Shown here in pieces: positions 1 to 9,304 of a stretch of DNA of 64,000 nucleotides. Source of the DNA: Clostridium sardiniense. GTDB lineage: Bacteria; Bacillota; Clostridia; Clostridiales; Clostridiaceae. The notes under the pieces are model-generated. The model saw only the letters and a program-made list of their open reading frames with translations. It made no database searches and was not told where the DNA came from. Position 1 is the first letter of the stretch. Every line of letters begins with the position of its first letter. Position numbers and translations under genes: made by a program. The stretch spans positions 186,001-250,000 of the forward strand of contig NZ_JAFBDA010000001.1 of the NCBI RefSeq assembly GCF_016907995.1, written 5' to 3'.

Positions 1-517
1 AGGATTAATAACAACTATTCCATACAACTCTCAAGTTAAATTAAAGAGTAAAAGTGGAAACTGGTACTATGTAGAGTATAATGGTTCTTTAGGATATGTA
101 AATGCAGATTATGTACAAAAAACTTCAGGTAGTAGTTCAAATTCACAAAATACAAATAACGCATCGTCTAAATACAATAAAGTTTTGAGTGCTATGAAAT
201 CTCAAATTGGTAAGCCGTATCTTTATGGAGGATCGTCACCATCAACAGGTTTTGATTGCTCTGGACTTATGCAATGGGGATTTAAACAAGCTGGAATTAA
301 CATAGGTAGAACTACTTATGACCAAGTAAAAGCAGGTTCAGCTGTAAATATTAATAGTGCAAAACCAGGAGATTTATTAGTTTATTCTAGTAAGGAACAT
401 ATTGGTATGTATATAGGAAATGGACAATGGATAGAAGCACCTAGTACAGGAAAGACTGTAAGAATTGCGAGTGTACCTTGGAACAAGATAGGATATGCAA
501 GAAGAGTAATAAATTAA
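1..517 (+). CDS. NlpC/P60 cell-wall hydrolase with SH3b domain, 5'-truncated by the window edge
   Basis: The reading frame is open from the first bases, so only the C-terminal part is seen. About 40 residues resemble the end of a bacterial SH3 domain (…NWYYVEYNGSLGYVNADYV), followed by a Ser/Asn-rich linker and an NlpC/P60 domain. The catalytic Cys is in FDCSGLMQW (codon 257-259) and the catalytic His in EHIGMYIGNG (codon 398-400). The third polar position reads IEAP. The family consists of secreted endopeptidases that cut gamma-D-Glu-diamino-acid bonds in peptidoglycan stem peptides. The signal peptide and any other SH3 repeats lie outside the window. A terminator follows directly, so this gene ends its transcript. 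Confidence 0.9.
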   Translation, partial: GLITTIPYNSQVKLKSKSGNWYYVEYNGSLGYVNADYVQKTSGSSSNSQNTNNASSKYNKVLSAMKSQIGKPYLYGGSSPSTGFDCSGLMQWGFKQAGINIGRTTYDQVKAGSAVNINSAKPGDLLVYSSKEHIGMYIGNGQWIEAPSTGKTVRIASVPWNKIGYARRVIN

Positions 518-533
518 TATAAGTTTTTAAAGT

Positions 534-583
534 AAGACCTTTTAGGTAGTTTTAGTAAAACTACCCAAAAGGTCTTTTGTTTT
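534..583 (+). terminator. Intrinsic terminator after the NlpC/P60 gene
   Basis: A long stem joins AAGACCTTTTAGGTAGTTTT to its near-complement and is followed by TTTTG then TTTT. It separates the hydrolase from the motor operon. Confidence 0.85.
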
Positions 584-721
584 ATAGTTTTACTAAAACA
601 TAAAATATAAAAATACAAATATACAATTCTTAAAATATAATTAGTAATTAGAAATTTAGAATATTTAAAGATATAAAATAATAAAAATACAGTAATATTA
701 AGTTTTTTGGAGGGGTATAAT

Positions 722-2140
722 TTGAAAGTTATTTCAGAAATTTTTGGCTCAATGATAAGTCAAGGAATACTAGGGTGGGCTGTTATATTTGTTATTTTAG
801 CTCTTGGAAGTTATGGAGTATATTTAAGTATTAAACTTAAGAGAAATTATGAAGGGTTAAGGGAGGAATTTGAACGTAGCATAGTTATAAATGAAGATAC
901 AGGAGAGAAGGATCTTAAGGGGACAGCACTTTATGAAATATCAGAAGAATTTAAAATGAGTGCAAGCAAAGGAACAGAGAATATCAATACTGAAGTCCTT
1001 ATGGAGAAAAATTTAAGAAAATATATAAATATTAATGAAAGAGTAATTCATTTACTGCCATCGACTTCTATTGCATTAGGTCTTCTTGGAACATTTTTAG
1101 GTCTGACTGTTGCAATTCACTCAACTAATGGTGTGTTAGAGTCTGGAATTAAAACCATGGATGTATTTTTAAATAAGATGGGGGTGCCACTACAAGGTAT
1201 GGCTAGTGCCTTCTGGACAAGTATCTTTGGTGTAATAATGTCACTTGTTTTAAATTCTGTAATACAAATGGCAAAAAGAGAAAAGGAAGAATTCTATGAT
1301 GATGTTGAAGATTATTTAGATAATGTTTTATATAGTGAACATGCTTTTAGCTTTGTAACTCAATTTGAAAGATTTAATGATACTATATCAGCTTCTATGA
1401 TTACATTAACTAAAGAGATGAGATCATTATTCCAAGAAGGAATTGATGAACTAGTTTCAAACATAAATAAAAATACTATCGATATGACTGAGTCTGCAAA
1501 AGTTTTATCTAATTACACTAAGGATTTAGAAATGGTTATATCATCCCTTAATAAATCAGTTGATAACTTTAAAGAGCCAATTGATATGTTTAAGTCTTCA
1601 ATAGATGATTTTGATATAACAACTGAAAAATTAGAATTTGTTATGAATACTTCAGTAACTAGACTTTCTGATAAGATAGATGTTTTATCAGAAGTATTAA
1701 ATAAGCTTGATATGAGTATAGAAGGAGAAAAGGAATCTATCGAGCTTATAAATGAAGAGCTTAGAGGTTATAAAGAAGGTTTAGATAAGAGTTATAGAGA
1801 GCTTATACGTGGAACAGAGAATATTAATAAATCAATTGAAGATAGTAATAGTCGTGCAAGTGAGCAAATTGAAAGCTTAAGACAAGGATATGCAGGCTTT
1901 GAATCTGGTATAAATGACTTTGTATCTAATGTAGAAATGTTAAGAGAAGGAATAGGAGAAGTTATATCTAAGGTATTAAGAGAGGAACTTGCAAATATTT
2001 CAGAGGAAATGGCAAATAAACTTCAAAAATCAATTAGAGGAATTGAAGAGGCAACAGAAAGCTTAAGCTACAATACAAGAACTGTTGGGGAGCTTGTTCG
2101 TGCAACAAATGAATGGGTAGCTGCAACTAGTGATGAGTAG
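722..2140 (+). CDS. MotA/TolQ/ExbB-type channel protein with long coiled tail (ZorA-like)
   Basis: Predicted inner-membrane stator subunit. The TTG at 722 is preferred because GGAGGGG lies just before it; a longer frame from 707 has no ribosome-binding site. The 472-residue product has three hydrophobic segments (about 16-38, 110-132 and 158-182). The last two, with GLLGTFLGLTVAI and the following helix ending …LNSVIQMAKREKEEF, are the TolQ/ExbB/MotA proton-channel core. About 285 residues of charged, heptad-like helix follow. A long intracellular tail is the hallmark of ZorA in Zorya anti-phage systems and is absent from ordinary ExbB. It is followed after 15 bases by an OmpA/MotB-like partner, as in zorAB. 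Role as an ion-driven motor is inferred; a housekeeping envelope function is possible. Confidence 0.75.
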   Translation: MKVISEIFGSMISQGILGWAVIFVILALGSYGVYLSIKLKRNYEGLREEFERSIVINEDTGEKDLKGTALYEISEEFKMSASKGTENINTEVLMEKNLRKYININERVIHLLPSTSIALGLLGTFLGLTVAIHSTNGVLESGIKTMDVFLNKMGVPLQGMASAFWTSIFGVIMSLVLNSVIQMAKREKEEFYDDVEDYLDNVLYSEHAFSFVTQFERFNDTISASMITLTKEMRSLFQEGIDELVSNINKNTIDMTESAKVLSNYTKDLEMVISSLNKSVDNFKEPIDMFKSSIDDFDITTEKLEFVMNTSVTRLSDKIDVLSEVLNKLDMSIEGEKESIELINEELRGYKEGLDKSYRELIRGTENINKSIEDSNSRASEQIESLRQGYAGFESGINDFVSNVEMLREGIGEVISKVLREELANISEEMANKLQKSIRGIEEATESLSYNTRTVGELVRATNEWVAATSDE

Positions 2141-2155
2141 GGGAGGCGAAGCTTT

Positions 2156-2854
2156 ATGAAGATAAGAAGCAGAAAGTATAGGACTAGGGAAGAGGGTCCA
2201 TCTTACTGGCCTTCTTTTGTAGATGTAATGACAGCAGCTACATTAGTTTTCTTCTTCCTTATGATTATATCTATGACGGTTTCTTCTCTATTCGTAGATA
2301 ATATATCTAAAAAGAGAGAAGAGATTTATAATTCAATTCAAGAGAATCTAGATAAGAATGAAGTCAATGAAGATATTATGTACTTTGATAGAGAAGAAGG
2401 AAAAATGGTTTTAAATACAGAAACATTCTTTGATACTGATAAATGGATATTAAAAGATGAAGGGAAAACTCTAGCCAATCAGCTTAATAAGATATTTTAT
2501 CTACTTTTAAATGAAAAAGGAATAGCACCTGAAATTGAGTATATAGAGGTTGTAGGACATACAGATTATGCAGGAGATACAATTTCAAATAGAAAACTTT
2601 CTACAGAACGTGCTATGAGCTTTTTAAATGCTATGGTTCCGATGGATAGTCCCTTAGAAAATGAATTTGGAGGAAAGTTTAAAGCCGCTGGTATGTCAGA
2701 ATTTGAAACCAATCCAGATAAGAAAGATAGAGATAAAAAAGAGTATTCTAAGGAAGATATTGAAAAGACTAAGGATCAAAGAAAGATTGAAATAAAAATG
2801 GTATTTTCTAATAGAGATTTAGAAGAGGCTATAAGGTCTAGAGCAAGTGAGTAG
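2156..2854 (+). CDS. MotB/OmpA-type peptidoglycan-binding stator protein (ZorB-like)
   Basis: The product has 232 residues. One N-terminal membrane helix (about 20-45) carries an Asp near its start (D23, in SFVDVMTAATLVFFF), where MotB and ZorB have their ion-binding Asp. After a linker, an OmpA-C domain follows with FFDTDKW, then VVGHTDYAGD and the NRKLSTERA peptidoglycan-binding helix (about 137-155). The short membrane-proximal region fits ZorB better than flagellar MotB, and no flagellar genes are nearby. GGAGG precedes the ATG, and the gene sits between the channel protein and a large third gene with gaps of 15 and 9 bases, so the three are cotranscribed. It would anchor the motor to the wall and couple ion flow to rotation. 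Confidence 0.8.
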   Translation: MKIRSRKYRTREEGPSYWPSFVDVMTAATLVFFFLMIISMTVSSLFVDNISKKREEIYNSIQENLDKNEVNEDIMYFDREEGKMVLNTETFFDTDKWILKDEGKTLANQLNKIFYLLLNEKGIAPEIEYIEVVGHTDYAGDTISNRKLSTERAMSFLNAMVPMDSPLENEFGGKFKAAGMSEFETNPDKKDRDKKEYSKEDIEKTKDQRKIEIKMVFSNRDLEEAIRSRASE

Positions 2855-2863
2855 GAGGACTTT

Positions 2864-5800
2864 ATGAGTAATATGATTTATAGAGATTATGAGGAAATTA
2901 CAACGGATGATGCCTTTAGCTATAAAGAAAGTACTTCCTTAGAAGATAAAGTTTTGTATTACAAAAAAGATATTGGACTTCATAAAAGATTTGAAGTTAA
3001 GTATGAAAGTGATGGGCCACTTTATGATATAAGAGTTATTCATAATGATCATAATGAAATTATAAAGTGTGATGTATTTAATACTATTGATGAAAAGAAA
3101 GTTAAGATAGCTGTTGATATTCCAAAAGGTCTTACTAGAGAATACAATTTTAAAGAGACAATTCTTATATATACAGATTATGATATTAGAGAATTTTCAT
3201 TTTCTATTGAATGTATAGATGGAAGTTCTAACGAAAATAATATTATAAAACTTGAAGAGATTTTATTTTTTAATAGAAGTGAAGAGAATCTATTAAAGAT
3301 AGTAAATGGAATAAAAAGAGTTGATGATATATTAGAAATTACAAAGAAAGCACCAGCTATATTAAATAATGAACTTAGTATAAATACTTATATTAAAATA
3401 ATAAAAAGGTGTAGGTCTTTAAGCAAAGAGAATATCAAGCTTTCAATGTTTTGTGAGGAACTTCTAAAAAAGAAAGGAATACTTCTAAAGGATATTATAG
3501 AACCACTTAAAGATATGTATAAGAAAGGATTAGTCACTAAAAATACAAGAGATGTATTAAGATACCTAAGAATAGGTAGCTCCAGTGATGAAGAACTTAA
3601 TGCTGCATTAATAAATGTTAAAGTTAAGCTTAAGGTTGTTGATGAAGAATTTATACATGGATTAATAATTCTATATAGTAGGTCAGATAATAAGAAGTCA
3701 TTAGATAAGATTTTAAATATTATTCTATATTCTGATAATGTTAAGTATAATGACGAGCTATTAAAGATAATATTTGATTTTTATAGGAGAAATAATGATG
3801 TAAATTCTTTAATTATTGTATGTAGAGAGCTTAAAAAGAGGGGCATACCTTTAAAGGATTATGGTATACAAATTAAAGATAGAAATTTACTTGTTAAAGC
3901 CTACAGAAAGAATATATTAATAGATTGGAAAGAGCTTTTAGAATACTCAGAAGATTATTATAAAAGAAGTATTTATATAAAGGATGCTTTAGTAAATATA
4001 TTAGAAGAAATTATTACAAAGGGAAAAGATAAGGATAAGAGATATATTTGTGTAAAGTATAAAACGGTAATAAGAGATTTAAGTAATTATAGTAGAGTAG
4101 TTTATAGATATTATATAGAAAATGTAATGGATTCTTACACTAAAAAGAATTTAGATAAGATTATAACATTAGAAAATTACCTAAATAATATTGGCGAAGG
4201 TATTGAAGATTCTAAAAGGATAGAGATACTTGAGAATATAATAGATTTTTATATAAAAAATGGAGATGAAAAGAAGTATATATCTTATTTGAAATACTAT
4301 ATTGTTAACTTAGCTACACGGGATGAAAACAAGTGTCTTAAGAGAATTATAGAAAATAATCTTTTAAATATAGAATTCTTAGGAACTTTTATAATGAGAG
4401 ATGGACTTGCAGAAGTATGTAGAGATGATGGTATTTTAGAGATTGTAACTAAGGGAGTAATTAAAAATAAGAAGCAGGATCTTTTAGTTGTTATATTAAA
4501 AGAATATAAGAAGATGGAAAGAAAAGATAAGTATATTCCTATATTAAAAGAGCTTATTATAAACGGAAGTTTCATAAATAATTACGCCTATAATAAGCTT
4601 ATAATTCCAATATATAATGAACTTCCAAATGATGAAAAAATAGATATATATGAGCTTCTGATAAAGAGAAAAGATCTTCCAATAAGCTTTAGAGAAAAAA
4701 ATTATAATATCTATAGAAGTAAGGAGAATGAAACTTGTATAGTGAAAAATTTCTTAAATGGAAATTCAGATAGTGCACTTTCCAAAACTCTTGCCCTTAA
4801 AGAATGTTTTGATAGTGATGAGGAATTTTTAAAGACTATACAAAAAGGAAAAGATGATCCAGAAGTCTTAGCTATCGTATTAAAAAAGATAGAGAGTAAA
4901 TTCTACAAAGATAAGGATTATGTTAAAAAATTAATATCACTATTACGATCAAAAAATAAAGAGATTAAGAAGATTGAAGGATATATAAGAGATTATTATA
5001 AGTATAAAGATAATCTTAAACTTCTATATATCTTTGGAAATATGAGAGTTTTAAGAAGAAAATCATCTAATGTATGTGATTTTGTAATACTAAAGGGAAT
5101 ATTTAATAAAGAAGAATCAAAGGGATACCTATTTAAAAATGATGGTTCTAAAAATATAATTAAAAAATATCTAAAAGAAGCTAGTATAGGATTTAGAGAA
5201 ATAGATTCAAAAATTTTAATTATAAATAATGAAATAGAAGATATAAAAAAAGAAAAGAAAGATACAATTAGCCTAGAGATTAGAAATATACTAAATCTTA
5301 TAAAACTTCAACAAGGACTAATACTAAATGGAAGCATGATAGTTGATTTTAGAGCGAATTCATTTAAATATATAAATGGAGTAATATTGCCTAAGAATTT
5401 AGAAGATTTAGTTCCTTATAAGAAGGAGTATGTATGCAGGAATAGGGAGCTTTTTGAGAATGATAAGATTGTTACTAATGATAAAGGAAGGCTAATTATA
5501 AATGAAAAGAATATAGTTAATTTAATAAAGTATTTTTTACATTTAAGGCTTGAATTAATAGACAAGAAATCATTAGATGAAAATGAATTTAGGGTATTAA
5601 ATTCTATTATGAAAGATATAATTCAAAATAAGGAAGTAAATACTTATGGAGGATTAAGAGATGCTTTAAAAAATACAGCTAAATCATCAGTTGAAGAATT
5701 TAAAGTATACAAGTATCCTAAATATTTAGAAGAATATCCAAAGCTTAAAAATTTATTTAAAGAGAGGGTTCTTGAGCTCATTCTTAATAGAGGAGATACT

Positions 5801-6121
5801 AGAAAAAGGGCAAAAGAAATTGCTATAAATTATGATTTAGAGGTATCTAAAAAGGAAGAGTATTTCAGCTATTTAATTGATTGTTTTAATGAGCATTACT
5901 TTGATTTAGATATGTTTGAACTTCAAGAGATTTATGAAAAAGTAATAGCAATGATAAAAGAAGATAGCACTATAACTAGAAATTTCCAAAATGAACTTAT
6001 AGAGCTATTTTTAAATACACCTAAAAAGTGCAATTATGATAGCCTTGAAGTGTTAATGGAAGTTAGAAGTTTAGCTGGAATAGAGAATCTTCAATATATA
6101 GAAGAGAAAATGATAAGTTAA
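2864..6121 (+). CDS. Unrecognised 1085-residue helical protein, third gene of the ZorAB-like operon
   Basis: I do not recognise this family with certainty. The first 120 residues look beta-rich (alternating hydrophobics, YEVKY/DIRVIHND/KIAVDIP/ILIYTDY), and the remainder is almost entirely short amphipathic helices rich in Lys, Ile, Asn and Asp, as in a helical-repeat solenoid. There is no signal peptide, membrane helix, Walker A motif, HNH motif or nuclease signature that I can see, so it matches neither ZorD (helicase) nor ZorE (HNH nuclease). The start has GGAGG at ideal spacing and lies 9 bases after the ZorB-like gene. A terminator follows, making this the last gene of the operon. It is a candidate effector or adaptor driven by the motor. 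An alternative is a clostridial envelope module of the DUF5717 kind, a recollection I cannot verify. Confidence 0.7.
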   Translation: MSNMIYRDYEEITTDDAFSYKESTSLEDKVLYYKKDIGLHKRFEVKYESDGPLYDIRVIHNDHNEIIKCDVFNTIDEKKVKIAVDIPKGLTREYNFKETILIYTDYDIREFSFSIECIDGSSNENNIIKLEEILFFNRSEENLLKIVNGIKRVDDILEITKKAPAILNNELSINTYIKIIKRCRSLSKENIKLSMFCEELLKKKGILLKDIIEPLKDMYKKGLVTKNTRDVLRYLRIGSSSDEELNAALINVKVKLKVVDEEFIHGLIILYSRSDNKKSLDKILNIILYSDNVKYNDELLKIIFDFYRRNNDVNSLIIVCRELKKRGIPLKDYGIQIKDRNLLVKAYRKNILIDWKELLEYSEDYYKRSIYIKDALVNILEEIITKGKDKDKRYICVKYKTVIRDLSNYSRVVYRYYIENVMDSYTKKNLDKIITLENYLNNIGEGIEDSKRIEILENIIDFYIKNGDEKKYISYLKYYIVNLATRDENKCLKRIIENNLLNIEFLGTFIMRDGLAEVCRDDGILEIVTKGVIKNKKQDLLVVILKEYKKMERKDKYIPILKELIINGSFINNYAYNKLIIPIYNELPNDEKIDIYELLIKRKDLPISFREKNYNIYRSKENETCIVKNFLNGNSDSALSKTLALKECFDSDEEFLKTIQKGKDDPEVLAIVLKKIESKFYKDKDYVKKLISLLRSKNKEIKKIEGYIRDYYKYKDNLKLLYIFGNMRVLRRKSSNVCDFVILKGIFNKEESKGYLFKNDGSKNIIKKYLKEASIGFREIDSKILIINNEIEDIKKEKKDTISLEIRNILNLIKLQQGLILNGSMIVDFRANSFKYINGVILPKNLEDLVPYKKEYVCRNRELFENDKIVTNDKGRLIINEKNIVNLIKYFLHLRLELIDKKSLDENEFRVLNSIMKDIIQNKEVNTYGGLRDALKNTAKSSVEEFKVYKYPKYLEEYPKLKNLFKERVLELILNRGDTRKRAKEIAINYDLEVSKKEEYFSYLIDCFNEHYFDLDMFELQEIYEKVIAMIKEDSTITRNFQNELIELFLNTPKKCNYDSLEVLMEVRSLAGIENLQYIEEKMIS

Positions 6122-6125
6122 TTAG

Positions 6126-6165
6126 AAAAATAGATATAGTGGAAGCATTATATCTATTTTTATTT
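6126..6165 (+). terminator. Terminator closing the motor operon
   Basis: AAAAATAGATATA pairs with TATATCTATTTTT around a ten-base loop, followed by ATTTTAT. It shows that the motor operon ends with the 1085-residue gene and that the metallopeptidase downstream is a separate unit. Confidence 0.75.
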
Positions 6166-6274
6166 TATAATTTAAAAGTTTACAAAGTTTTAATAATTAC
6201 TGCTTATTGATAATTATTATCTAAAGTTATAATATATAAGTGAAAATAAATTTATATATTATTAGGAGAAGAAA

Positions 6275-6988
6275 ATGAAAAAGCTTAACATAACTCATAA
6301 TGGTGAGATTATTACATTTACTCTTATAAGAAAAAATGTAAAGAATATAAACCTTAGAGTTAAAGGAACAGGAGAAACTATAGTAACAGCAAATCCTAGG
6401 GTTGATGAAGAGTATATTATAGATTTCTTAAAGAGAAAAATGCCTTGGATAATAGGACATAGAGAGAAGTTTAAAGAGAGAAGAGAATCAATTCAAAAAG
6501 AAAAGGATAGAACTAGCGAAGATAGTATTTGGTATCTTGGAAAGGTATATAAAGTTAAGGCTGTTAAGAGTGAAAAAGAATATATAAAGCGAGGAAAAGA
6601 TGATATTTATGTATTTTTAAAAGATAAGGATAATGAGAAAAGAGTTAATACACTTTTAAGCAAGTGGTATGGAGAGAGTTGCTTAGAGGTATTCACCTCT
6701 ATATATGGAAGTATGTTTAAGAAATTTGGTTCTTATATGATTCCACATGTTGATATAAAGGTTAGAAAAATGAAAAGTAGATGGGGATCTTGCAATCCAG
6801 TAAAGAAAAGAGTAACTTTAAATAGTGAACTTATGAAAACACCAATGGAGTGTATTGAATTTGTAATAGCTCATGAGCTTGCCCATTTAGTTGAAGCAAA
6901 TCATAGTAAAGCTTTCTATGAGGTTTTAACTAAGGTAATGCCAGACTGGAAGAAAAGAAAAGAAGTATTAAATAAGTTTTGTTTATAG
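6275..6988 (+). CDS. YgjP-like zinc metallopeptidase (DUF45, M48-related)
   Basis: A 237-residue protein of the YgjP/WLM metallopeptidase superfamily. The C-terminal half has KMKSRWGSC, which is typical of DUF45, then the zinc site HELAHLVEANHSKAFYEVL (HExxH with the third His in NHS), ending with a conserved DWKKRKEVLN. The N-terminal half is a small beta-rich domain. It has no signal peptide and is probably cytosolic. Proteins of this family often sit beside restriction or defence genes, but the substrate is unknown. GGAGAAG precedes the ATG. It follows the motor operon by 153 bases with a terminator between, so cotranscription is unlikely. Confidence 0.85.
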   Translation: MKKLNITHNGEIITFTLIRKNVKNINLRVKGTGETIVTANPRVDEEYIIDFLKRKMPWIIGHREKFKERRESIQKEKDRTSEDSIWYLGKVYKVKAVKSEKEYIKRGKDDIYVFLKDKDNEKRVNTLLSKWYGESCLEVFTSIYGSMFKKFGSYMIPHVDIKVRKMKSRWGSCNPVKKRVTLNSELMKTPMECIEFVIAHELAHLVEANHSKAFYEVLTKVMPDWKKRKEVLNKFCL

Positions 6989-7008
6989 AATGAACTTTTA
7001 TAGCTTAT

Positions 7009-7083
7009 TTAGGAGCATAATATTTTTTATAATCTTTTAATTTTTAAGAATATAAGAAACATTATGTTCCTATTTATTTTTAT
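7009..7083 (+). terminator. Long-loop hairpin after the metallopeptidase gene
   Basis: TAGGAGCATAAT pairs with ATTATGTTCCTA across a loop of about 40 bases, followed by TTTATTTTTATT. The loop is long for an intrinsic terminator, hence moderate confidence. Confidence 0.45.
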
Positions 7084-7425
7084 TAAAATTAATTTTTATG
7101 CTGAATATTAAAGCTTTAAATGATTAGCTTATTTAGAGTAGTGATTAAGAGGTTATTATATTGTTTAAGAATTTATTTATTGTATATGATATTTTAATTT
7201 AAAAGCTTATAAGAAGTTTACATATGATTAATTTATAATAATATTAGAGTGTTAATTGTAGATATATATAGTTATGCGAAGTAAGACTTAAGGATTTATC
7301 ATTTAATATAATAAGCACTGTATATTTTACTTGATAGATGATATAATTTCAAATGAAAAGGATTAAATTAAAATAATAATTTAAATAAAGGATAGATTTA
7401 ACCGTAGTATAATGGGGGGACAAAA
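7084..7425. other. Noncoding gap before the LevR-like regulator
   Basis: No credible ORF. A perfect TATAAT at 7342-7347 with a weak -35 (TGTATA at 7319) is the best promoter candidate. Another TATAAT at 7408 overlaps the ribosome-binding region and is probably coincidental. Confidence 0.4.
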
Positions 7426-9258
7426 TTGAGTAATAAAGAAAAAATTGAGATATGTTTAGCAGAACTAACAGATGAAGCATTTAAATCTAATAGAAGTGGT
7501 GGAGTAGAAACCCTTGAAATATCAGAACGATTGAATTTAAGAAGAAATGTTGTTAGCCATTATTTAAACGTTTTAGTAGCAGAAGATAAAGTTATTAAAA
7601 TAAAAAGTAGACCTGTACAATTTATTCACAGAGAGACATTAAATAAGTATAGAAATAAAAAGAGTAGTGAAATAAAAGATGGATCTATTGAAGGAGTTAT
7701 ATATAATGAATTTATGTCTATAAGTAATTTACTTATAGAATATGATGAAAATAGATTAAGCTTAAAAGAAATTAGAAAAGAGATTAGTATAATAATGAAT
7801 AAATGTTTAAGCAGTATTGTATATAGTGAAAATCCTGCTAAAAATGATATTTTGGAGAAAGAATATTTAAATATAATTAGCAAATCTCTTGAAATAGTTC
7901 ATGATAATTATGGACTTAAATATTATGGCAATACTGCTAAAGTATTCAGTAGAATAATCTTATTTTTTATGAAACATAAATGTCTAAATTCTGCATGGTC
8001 AGAGGAAGAGAAAAAGAAACTTAAAGAAATATTAAATAGAAAATTATCTAAAGAATACATAATGGTAAATAAGCTTACCTTAAATATTAAAAATAATATG
8101 GAGTGTGATATAGGTTTTAATACTAAGCTTTTTATAACACTATATATTTTAATTACAATGAAGAATAATAACTTAAAGGTGAATGCCTTAATAATTGCTC
8201 ATGGATATTCAACTGCAAGCAGTATTGCAAGTACAGTAAATCAATACTTTGGAGAGTTTATATTTAATACATTTGATATACCTATAAATATGCCAAAGGA
8301 AGAGATTGTACGAATAATAAATGGATATATAAAATCAGTAGATAATGAGGAAGATGCATTAGTTTTAGTTGATATGGAATCTCTACTGTCTATTGATAGT
8401 GATTTAGAGGATATAGTACAGGGTGATATTGGAGTTATAAATAATATAACAACAAATGTTGCTATAAATATTGCAGAGAAGATGATAGATGGGAAAGGTA
8501 TACCAGATATAATTGATTACATAAAAAAAGAAGAAAAATCAAAATGTAGACTTATTAAAGGTAAAAAGAAAAAGAAAGCTATACTTACAACATGTATTTC
8601 TGGAATAGGAACTTCTGTAAAAATAAAAGAATTACTTTTAAAGTGTATAGGGGATGTAGATATCGATATAATCCCTTATGAATATGGAAGTCTAGCTAAT
8701 AAAGGAATTGATGATGAAATTTTTTCGAAGTATGATGTAAAGCTTATAATAAGTACAACCAATCTGAAAATAGACGGTATAAACTGCATCTTATTAGAAA
8801 GTCTAATAAATTCTGATTCAGATAGAAAGCTTGAAAAATTATTATTAGAGTTTTTAGATAAAGAGCATATTAAGATTATAAAAAGAGACATTGCAAAGAT
8901 GTTCTCACTTCAAAATATAATAAATCAATTAACTATATTAAATCCAAATAAGATAATAAATGAAGTTGATATAATAATAAGTAAAATGGAAAGAAAGTTT
9001 AAAAAGGTATTTTCATTAGATCTTAGGATGCTTTTATATATTCATATAAGCGTTATGATAGAGAGACTTATATTAAATCAAGGAATGGTCTTTGAAGAAG
9101 ATGATAGGAAGTATGTTAAGAATAATAAAAAGATTATAGAAGTCATAGAAGATAGCTTTAGAGATACTTCAAAAGAATATAATTTTTACTTAACAACTAA
9201 AGAAATTCAAATTGTTCAAGAAATAATAGAAAGTAGATTAGGGAAGATAAAAGTTTAA
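7426..9258 (+). CDS. LevR-like PRD/PTS regulator lacking the AAA+ ATPase domain
   Basis: A 610-residue regulator starting at TTG behind GGGGGG. In order: a winged-helix DNA-binding domain (1-75, SERLNLRRNVVSHYLNVL), a PRD-like helical domain (about 120-230), an EIIA-Man-like domain with phospho-acceptor His259 (ALIIAHGYSTAS), an EIIB-like domain with Cys390 (LTTCISGIGTS), and a second PRD (about 500-605). This is the LevR architecture, in which phosphorylation by HPr and EII proteins tunes activity. LevR-type activators carry a sigma-54-contacting AAA+ domain between HTH and PRD1 and run to over 900 residues. Here there is no Walker A or GAFTGA motif. It therefore cannot act as a classical sigma-54 activator. 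No PTS genes are adjacent, so its target is unknown. Confidence 0.8.
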   Translation: MSNKEKIEICLAELTDEAFKSNRSGGVETLEISERLNLRRNVVSHYLNVLVAEDKVIKIKSRPVQFIHRETLNKYRNKKSSEIKDGSIEGVIYNEFMSISNLLIEYDENRLSLKEIRKEISIIMNKCLSSIVYSENPAKNDILEKEYLNIISKSLEIVHDNYGLKYYGNTAKVFSRIILFFMKHKCLNSAWSEEEKKKLKEILNRKLSKEYIMVNKLTLNIKNNMECDIGFNTKLFITLYILITMKNNNLKVNALIIAHGYSTASSIASTVNQYFGEFIFNTFDIPINMPKEEIVRIINGYIKSVDNEEDALVLVDMESLLSIDSDLEDIVQGDIGVINNITTNVAINIAEKMIDGKGIPDIIDYIKKEEKSKCRLIKGKKKKKAILTTCISGIGTSVKIKELLLKCIGDVDIDIIPYEYGSLANKGIDDEIFSKYDVKLIISTTNLKIDGINCILLESLINSDSDRKLEKLLLEFLDKEHIKIIKRDIAKMFSLQNIINQLTILNPNKIINEVDIIISKMERKFKKVFSLDLRMLLYIHISVMIERLILNQGMVFEEDDRKYVKNNKKIIEVIEDSFRDTSKEYNFYLTTKEIQIVQEIIESRLGKIKV

Positions 9259-9265
9259 TATTTAA

Positions 9266-9304
9266 ATAAAAAAGAAGTGAGCTATATGGCTCGCTTCTTT
9301 TTTG
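9266..9304 (+). terminator. Terminator after the LevR-like gene
   Basis: AAAAAAGAAGTGAGC pairs with GCTCGCTTCTTTTTT around a short loop and ends in a T run. Confidence 0.9.
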
